From the NCBI GenBank assembly GCA_023434015.1, contig JAEYTM010000226.1, forward strand, positions 1-10,993: 10,993 nucleotides of DNA, in the 5' to 3' direction. The position numbers were made by a program, and so were the translations under genes. Below are positions 6,393 to 10,993 of the stretch, one piece after another (position 1 is the first letter of the stretch; each line of letters opens with the position of its first letter). Under the pieces are notes generated by a model that saw only the letters and a program-made list of their open reading frames with translations, had not been told where the DNA came from and ran no database searches. The DNA is from Pseudomonadota bacterium. Lineage in GTDB: Bacteria; Pseudomonadota; Alphaproteobacteria; Caulobacterales; Caulobacteraceae.

Positions 6393-6896
6393 TCAGTCTC
6401 CCCGGTCGGCTCCGCTGGCCAGCCAGACCGCCAGCTCGAGCTGGATGCGCCGGGCGGCCTCCTCGGCGGCGCGGTCCTGGGCGTCCTGCTGGGCCGCGAT
6501 GGAGGCGTAGGGCTGGTCGGCGGAATCGTAGGTCAGCACCACCCGGACTTGGCCGCGCTTGGCCAGCGCCCGCGACGGCAGGTGCGACAGCACATAGTTG
6601 GCGGTCAGGACGTATTCGTAGCGGGTGGCGACGTTGTCGATCCGCACGCCGCGCGGGTAGCGGGCCTCGCCGATCGCCAGGTCCATCTGATAGGCCGCCG
6701 CGCCGCCGCGGTTGCGCGCCAGCGCGTCGTCGAGGTGCTGGCGGATCAGGAAGCCGGTGCGGCCTTCCGGCGCGATCACGTCGATCGCCGCCAGGTTGGA
6801 GGTCACGTCCTGCTGGGCGTAGAGCGGCGTGAAGCCGCAGCCGGCCAGGCCGCTCGCCGCCAGCGCCAGGACCGCGAGGGCGAAGCCGCGCCTCAC
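6393..6896 (-). CDS. lptE: LPS-assembly lipoprotein LptE
   Basis: This is a 167-residue outer-membrane lipoprotein that acts as plug and partner of the LptD barrel, which places lipopolysaccharide in the outer leaflet. The N-terminus has a positive start (MRRG), a hydrophobic stretch, and the lipobox LAGC with Cys20. It is followed by GFTPLYA, the hallmark just after the lipidated Cys of LptE. The rest (LIRQHLDDAL, YEYVLTANYVL, VVLTYDSADQPYASI) fits the family fold. The GTG start lies only 2 bases after the leuS stop with no clear ribosome binding site, so translation is probably coupled to leuS. holA begins 4 bases downstream. It is likely an essential gene in LPS-making alphaproteobacteria. 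Confidence 0.92.
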   Translation of the reverse strand: MRRGFALAVLALAASGLAGCGFTPLYAQQDVTSNLAAIDVIAPEGRTGFLIRQHLDDALARNRGGAAAYQMDLAIGEARYPRGVRIDNVATRYEYVLTANYVLSHLPSRALAKRGQVRVVLTYDSADQPYASIAAQQDAQDRAAEEAARRIQLELAVWLASGADRGD

Positions 6897-6898
6897 GC

Positions 6899-9505
6899 TC
6901 AGGCCGCCACGATGTTGACGATGCGATCCTTCACCACGATCACCTTGCGGATTGTCAGCCCCTCTAGGCGCCTCGCGATCTCCGGATCGTCAAGCACGAT
7001 TTTCTCGACGTCGGCCGGTTCCGCGCCGGCGGGGGCGGAAATCTCGCCCCGCCGCTTGCCGTTAACCTGCACCGGCAGGACCACGACCGCGTCCTGCACC
7101 AGGGCCGGGTCGAACTCGGGCCACGGCGCCTCGACGATCATCCCCTGGCCGCCGATGCGCTCCCAGGCGGCTTCCGCCAGGTGGGGCGTGAAGGGGGCGA
7201 TCAGCCGGGCGAAGGCCGACAGGGCCTCCTGCCGCGCGGCCGCCACCGCGGGGCCGGCCGAGACGGGGCTGGCCTTGAGAAGATTGAGGAATTCATACAG
7301 CCGGGCGACCGCCGAGTTGAACCGGAAGGCTTCGATGGCCTCGGTCACCGACTTGATCAGCTTGTGGCAGGCGCGGCGCAGCTCGATGGCCGCCGGGGTG
7401 TCCTCGCCGGCCGGCTCCAGGGTCTGCGGCTGGCTGTCGAACTCGTCCCAGACGCGGTTGATGAAGCGCCAGGAGCCCTGGACGCCGGCCGCCGACCACT
7501 GGGTGTCGCGCTCCGGCGGGCTGTCGGACAGCACGAACAGGCGGGCCGCGTCCACGCCGTAGGCGTCGAAGATCTCCTCCGGCGCCACGGTGTTCTTCTT
7601 GGACTTCGACATCTTCTCGACGTCGCCGATGATCACCGGCTCGCCGCTTCCGGCCAGCACCGCCCGCCGGGCGCCGCCCTCGACGACAAGCTCGACCTCG
7701 CCCGGCTCGACCCATTCGCCGGTGGGCCGGCGGTAGGTCTCGTGGGTGACCATGCCCTGGGTGAACAGGCCCGCGAACGGCTCGCGCACGCTCAGCATGT
7801 CCTCGTCGGCCAGCGCCTTGGTGACGAAGCGCGCGTAGAGCAGGTGCAGGACCGCGTGTTCGATGCCGCCGATGTACTGGTCGACCGGCAGCCAGTAGTC
7901 CGCGGCCGCCTTGTCGATCGGCTCGGCCGCGTCGGGATTGGCGAAGCGGGCGAAGTACCAGGATGAGTCCACGAAGGTGTCGAGGGTGTCGGTCTCGCGC
8001 GTCGCCGCGCCGCCGCAGTCGGGACAGGTCGTGTGCTTCCAGGTCGGATGGCGGGCCAGGGCGTTGCCCGGCTTGCCGAACTCCAGGTCGTCCGGCAGGG
8101 CGACGGGCAGGGCCTCGCGCGGCAGGGCGACCACGCCGCACTTGTCGCAATGCACCACCGGGATCGGGCAGCCCCAGCCGCGCTGGCGGGCGACGCCCCA
8201 GTCGCGCAGGCGATAGACGGTCGCGCCTTCGCCCTGGTCCTGGCCCTCGATGCGGGCGATGGCGGCGGCCTTGGCGGCCTCCACGTCCAGGCCGTCGAGG
8301 AAGGCCGAATTGATGATCGTGCCGGGCCCGGTGTAGGCCTCGGCGGCCTCGGTCGCGGTGAAGGCGGTGAAGGCCGCGGGGTCCTCGCCCGGCGGCAGCA
8401 CCACGGCGCGCACCGGCAGGGCGTACTTGCGGGCGAAGTCGAGGTCGCGCTGGTCGTGGGCGGGACAGCCGAAGATCGCGCCGGAGCCGTAGTCCATCAG
8501 CACGAAGTTGGCGATCCAGACCGGCAGTTCGATGGCGGGGTCCAGCGGGTGCCTCACCCGCAGGCCGGTGTCGAAGCCCATCTTCTCGGCGGTGTCGATC
8601 TCCTCCTGAGAGGAGCCGCCCTTGCGGCATTCGGCGACGAAGGCCGCCGCGTCCGCATTGTCGGCGGCGACGCGCTCGGCCAGCGGGTGGTCGGGGGCGA
8701 TGGCCACGAAGCTGGCGCCGAACAGGGTGTCGGGGCGGGTGGTGTAGACCTCGACGCCCCCCTTCAGGGCTTCGGGGAAGCGCTCAGGGGCCTGGCCGGC
8801 GAAGGCGAAGGTGAGCTGCGCGCCTTTCGAGCGGCCGATCCAGTTCTCCTGCATGGTGCGGACCTTCTCGGGCCAGCGCTGCAGAGTGGTGAGGTCGTCG
8901 ACCAGTTGATCGGCATAGTCGGTGATGCGCAGGAACCACTGGTTCAGCTTGCGCTTCTCGACCACCGCGCCGGACCGCCAGCCGCGGCCGTCGACCACCT
9001 GCTCGTTGGCCAGCACCGTCTGGTCGATGGGGTCCCAGTTGACCGTCGCCTCGCGGCGATAGACCAGGCCGCGCCTGAACAGCTCCAGGAACCAGGCCTG
9101 CTGCTGGCCGTAGTAGGCCATGACGCAGGTGGCGAACTCGCGGCTCCAGTCGATGGACAGGCCGAGCTGCTTCAGCTCGTCGCGCATCCTGGCGATGTTG
9201 TCGTAGGTCCAGCCCTTGGGGTCGACGCCACGCTCCATGGCCGCGTTCTCGGCCGGCAGGCCGAAGGCGTCCCAGCCCATGGGGTGCAGCACCGAGAAGC
9301 CCCGGGCGCGCTTGAAGCGGGCGATGACGTCGCCGAGAGCGTAGTTGCGCACATGGCCCATGTGCAGGCGCCCCGACGGATAGGGGAACATCTCCAGCAC
9401 ATAGTACTTGGGCCGGGTCGGATCGATGACGGCGCGGAACGAGTCAGCGTCGGCCCAGGCCTTGCGCCACTTGGGCTCGGTTTCCTTCGGATTGTAACGG
9501 GCCAT
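6899..9505 (-). CDS. leuS: leucyl-tRNA synthetase
   Basis: This is an 868-residue class I aminoacyl-tRNA synthetase that charges tRNA-Leu; the length is typical for bacteria. The HIGH-type motif HMGH is at residues 48-51 within YPSGRLHMGHVRN. The CP1 editing domain contains TTRPDT (255-260) and the following GASFVAIAPDHPLAE. Two cysteine pairs, C453/C456 (CDKC) and C494/C497 (CPDC), form a zinc-ribbon-like insert. DTFVDSSWYF and KMSKS (631-635) complete the catalytic core. Anticodon-binding and C-terminal domains follow, with VQVNGKRRGEISAPAG near the end. The ATG at 9505 gives the common N-terminus MARYNPKETEPKWR, though no clear ribosome binding site precedes it. lptE follows after 2 bases. 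A 97-base gap separates it from the upstream DUF3576 gene, so it may share that promoter or have its own. Confidence 0.98.
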   Translation of the reverse strand: MARYNPKETEPKWRKAWADADSFRAVIDPTRPKYYVLEMFPYPSGRLHMGHVRNYALGDVIARFKRARGFSVLHPMGWDAFGLPAENAAMERGVDPKGWTYDNIARMRDELKQLGLSIDWSREFATCVMAYYGQQQAWFLELFRRGLVYRREATVNWDPIDQTVLANEQVVDGRGWRSGAVVEKRKLNQWFLRITDYADQLVDDLTTLQRWPEKVRTMQENWIGRSKGAQLTFAFAGQAPERFPEALKGGVEVYTTRPDTLFGASFVAIAPDHPLAERVAADNADAAAFVAECRKGGSSQEEIDTAEKMGFDTGLRVRHPLDPAIELPVWIANFVLMDYGSGAIFGCPAHDQRDLDFARKYALPVRAVVLPPGEDPAAFTAFTATEAAEAYTGPGTIINSAFLDGLDVEAAKAAAIARIEGQDQGEGATVYRLRDWGVARQRGWGCPIPVVHCDKCGVVALPREALPVALPDDLEFGKPGNALARHPTWKHTTCPDCGGAATRETDTLDTFVDSSWYFARFANPDAAEPIDKAAADYWLPVDQYIGGIEHAVLHLLYARFVTKALADEDMLSVREPFAGLFTQGMVTHETYRRPTGEWVEPGEVELVVEGGARRAVLAGSGEPVIIGDVEKMSKSKKNTVAPEEIFDAYGVDAARLFVLSDSPPERDTQWSAAGVQGSWRFINRVWDEFDSQPQTLEPAGEDTPAAIELRRACHKLIKSVTEAIEAFRFNSAVARLYEFLNLLKASPVSAGPAVAAARQEALSAFARLIAPFTPHLAEAAWERIGGQGMIVEAPWPEFDPALVQDAVVVLPVQVNGKRRGEISAPAGAEPADVEKIVLDDPEIARRLEGLTIRKVIVVKDRIVNIVAA

Positions 9506-9605
9506 GGGCGGAGCGCGGCCTTCAGACTGGATTGGAACCGGTCAGCGGCCCCCCTTGCTCAAAAGGCAGGTTCTGGCGCGCCGACGAACGAACGGGTGGA
9601 GCTGT

Positions 9606-10115
9606 TTAGCCCCGGATGTTCGAAAGTCGAAGCTGCCTGGCGCGCGTCAGGATGGCGTTCTCGATGTCGGTCTCGGTCTGGCTGGCCGCCGGGGCGTCGA
9701 TCCAGTTGCCGGCCGCGTCGCGGGTCTGCTTGAAGACGGCGACGTTGAGGCCGTCGGCGCGCAGCCGCGCATCCAGGATGTAGACGGTGCACTTGAAGCG
9801 CTCGTCCGGCTTTTCCGGATTGTTGTACCAGTCGGTGATGATCACGCCGCCGTAGGGGTCGGCCGAGGCCAGGGGCATGAACGACAGGGTGTCGAGCGTC
9901 GCGCGCCACAGGTAGCCGTTGACCCCGATGGCCGGCGCCGCGCCGCCGCCGCCGCTGACGCCGATCCCGGAGCTGGCCGGCGGCCGGTCACGGCCGAACA
10001 GGCGGAAGCCGCTGTCGTTCTGGCGATTCTGCGCGCAGGCCGAAAGGGCCAGCAGGCTCAGGCCCAGCGCGCCAACCGACACGCCACGCATCCACACTCC
10101 GCGCACAAACGGCAT
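9606..10115 (-). CDS. DUF3576 domain lipoprotein of unknown function
   Basis: I recognise this as a DUF3576 protein, a family of unknown function found in alphaproteobacteria and often beside leuS. From the ATG at 10115 it has 169 residues. The N-terminus is a lipoprotein signal with lipobox LSAC, so the mature form should be lipid-anchored in the envelope. A Gly/Pro-rich linker precedes the conserved block GVNGYLWRATLDTLSFMPLASADPYGGVIITDWY, seen here over residues around 65-100. The C-terminus reads NAILTRARQLRLSNIRG. Three starts are possible: GTG 10145, ATG 10115 and ATG 10091. The GGAG before 10115 (9-base spacing) and another before 10091 (5-base spacing) make both ATGs plausible. The signal peptide is 26 or 18 residues respectively. 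It is probably the first gene of the leuS-lptE-holA unit. Confidence 0.85.
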   Translation of the reverse strand: MPFVRGVWMRGVSVGALGLSLLALSACAQNRQNDSGFRLFGRDRPPASSGIGVSGGGGAAPAIGVNGYLWRATLDTLSFMPLASADPYGGVIITDWYNNPEKPDERFKCTVYILDARLRADGLNVAVFKQTRDAAGNWIDAPAASQTETDIENAILTRARQLRLSNIRG

Positions 10116-10177
10116 ATTCGACCGCTCCAAAAAAATCCGCAGCACGAACCGCTACGGCGCCGCCCCGCGCCGGGCTC

Positions 10178-10205
10178 TCTATAACAACGCGTTTGCGGGC
10201 GCCAA
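10178..10205 (-). promoter_or_regulatory. candidate promoter for the DUF3576-leuS-lptE-holA unit
   Basis: Read on the minus strand, TTGGCG (10205-10200) and TATAGA (10183-10178) are separated by 16 bases. This resembles a housekeeping sigma-70-type promoter. Transcription would start near 10171, leaving a leader of about 55 bases before the ATG at 10115. No operator was recognised. Confidence 0.45.
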
Positions 10206-10281
10206 ACAGGAATCGCGTGGCGCTGCAGCCACATCCCGCAACCATCTCACGACTCATGGAGCCATTGGCGTCCGGAGTCGG

Positions 10282-10309
10282 TTGACCTGCGCATGCACGC
10301 TCCCCTAAT
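10282..10309 (+). promoter_or_regulatory. candidate promoter for the NtrZ-like gene
   Basis: TTGACC (10282-10287) and CCTAAT (10304-10309) are separated by 16 bases. The -35 matches five of six consensus bases, and the -10 fits the CTA-containing form seen in Caulobacter. Transcription would start near 10316 and leave a leader of about 55 bases before the ATG at 10371. The rest of the 255-base divergent gap shows nothing else that I can name. Confidence 0.5.
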
Positions 10310-10370
10310 CGACCTCGACCGTGTGGTCTCCGGCAAGCCGGGGGCTGCGAACACGGGGCGTAGGGGCTAT

Positions 10371-10763
10371 ATGTTGCGTATGTCGGTTCGTCGCATTTCT
10401 GTGCTGGTCGCCACGGCCGCGCTTTTCAGCGCGGCTGCCGGCGTCGCGCAGGCGCAGACGAAGAGCAAGCCGATCGACTTCACCGTCCGCAGCGAGTCCT
10501 CGGCCGTCAGCCCGGGCTCCAGCTCGGTGAAGTGGGACGCGCGCAAGGGCCGCTGGGGCCTGACCCTCAATCTCGAACAGCCCGACGCCCGTCCGTCGAC
10601 GCTGAACGACGTGCAGGCCGGCGCCTATTACCGCATCACCCCGTCCCTGCGGGTCGGCGGCGCGGTGGCGCTGGGCGAGCAGGAAATGGTCCCCGGCCCG
10701 AAGAAGATCAGCCCTGACGAGGGCCAGCCGCGCGTCCGGCTCGAGACCGCCTTCAAGTTCTAA
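10371..10763 (+). CDS. ntrZ: NtrZ-like periplasmic regulatory protein
   Basis: From the ATG at 10371 this encodes 130 residues. It starts with a Sec signal peptide (MLRMSVRRISVLVATAALF, cleavage likely after AQA), so the mature part of about 100 residues is periplasmic. The mature protein carries DFTVRSESS, SVKWDARKGRWGLTLNLEQPDAR and NDVQAGAYYRITPSLRVGGAV, and ends VRLETAFKF. I recognise this pattern, from memory, as the NtrZ family described in Caulobacter, which controls the sensor kinase NtrY of the NtrY-NtrX system. The alternating strands and the Phe terminus could also suggest a small beta-barrel-like protein. AGGGG 4 bases before 10371 supports this start; ATG 10380 and the longer frame from 10293 are less likely. 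The end overlaps the convergent thiE-like gene by 11 bases. Confidence 0.68.
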   Translation: MLRMSVRRISVLVATAALFSAAAGVAQAQTKSKPIDFTVRSESSAVSPGSSSVKWDARKGRWGLTLNLEQPDARPSTLNDVQAGAYYRITPSLRVGGAVALGEQEMVPGPKKISPDEGQPRVRLETAFKF

Positions 10764-10992
10764 GGCCTTCCACCGCCGCGATCCCGGCCACGCCCGCGCC
10801 CCTCAGGCGACGGGCCGTTCTGTCGTTGATCCCGCCCAGGGCGTAGACCGGCCCGCCGGCCTGCCGCACCAGCAGGGCCAGGCGCACCGGCCCGATCGGC
10901 GCGCCGGCGGAGGGGCTGTTGCTGGCGAACACCGGCGAGACCACCACCGCGTCGGCCCCGGCCGCCCGCGCCCGCCGGGCGGCGGTCAGCGA
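10753..10992 (-). CDS. thiamine phosphate synthase / TenI-like protein, C-terminal part
   Basis: This is the last 79 residues of a gene whose 5' end lies beyond the window; the first complete codon begins at 10992. The visible part reads AGADAVVVSPVFASNS, then GAPIGPVRLALL, and GGPVYALGGINDRTARRL, and ends VAGIAAVEGLRT. SPVF followed by a Gly/Pro-rich turn, and the ALGGI phosphate-binding strand, are typical of ThiE (joins the pyrimidine and thiazole moieties to make thiamine phosphate) and of its relative TenI. The two cannot be told apart from this fragment. The diverged SNSPSAG, where ThiE often has TxTK, leans towards a ThiE-like or TenI-like paralogue. It is convergent with the NtrZ-like gene. 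Confidence 0.78.
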   Translation of the reverse strand, partial: SLTAARRARAAGADAVVVSPVFASNSPSAGAPIGPVRLALLVRQAGGPVYALGGINDRTARRLRGAGVAGIAAVEGLRT

Positions 10993-10993
10993 A

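Noticed and set aside
6363..7562. 399-residue plus-strand frame opposite lptE and leuS
   Set aside because: It is a shadow of two confident genes with no recognisable motif.
8033..9733. 566-residue open frame on the plus strand opposite leuS
   Set aside because: It is a shadow of leuS, with a low-complexity Gly/Ala/Val/His-rich translation and no domain.

Overview
This window reads as an ordinary, very GC-rich, origin-proximal core region of an alphaproteobacterium. The order of genes, the NtrZ-like and DUF3576 proteins, and the close match of ParA and ParB to Caulobacter proteins (from memory) point to Caulobacterales, perhaps Phenylobacterium or Caulobacter. The genus is an inference. No insertion sequence, prophage, CRISPR array, tRNA or rRNA was seen.

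Plus-strand half (about 1-5347). The window opens inside mnmE. A short intergenic gap holding two parS palindromes follows, then mnmG, rsmG, parA and parB in a tight array. MnmE and MnmG together modify the wobble uridine of certain tRNAs. RsmG makes m7G527 in 16S rRNA. ParA and ParB segregate the chromosome origin, and ParB loads at parS. A third, imperfect parS-like site lies inside rsmG. Overlapping the parB stop is a GNAT-type acetyltransferase that breaks off just after its acetyl-CoA loop. It ends in a 20-base AT-rich patch that abuts holA.

Minus-strand half (about 10115 down to 5336). This is a DUF3576 lipoprotein gene, then leuS, lptE and holA. leuS-lptE-holA is the same order as in Escherichia coli. 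The three genes are separated by only 2 and 4 bases, which suggests one transcript: leucyl-tRNA synthetase, the LPS-translocon lipoprotein LptE, and the DNA polymerase III delta subunit.

Right end (10116-10993). A 255-base divergent intergenic region holds one plausible sigma-70-type promoter for each direction. The plus-strand gene encodes a small secreted protein that I take to be NtrZ, a periplasmic regulator of the NtrY-NtrX system. Its end overlaps the end of a convergent, partial thiamine phosphate synthase (ThiE/TenI-like) gene that runs out of the window.

I see no evidence of a wholly new system. The best leads are the parS pair with an extra palindrome, the parS-like site inside rsmG, the truncated GNAT with its AT-rich junction, and a degenerate G4 motif in MnmE.
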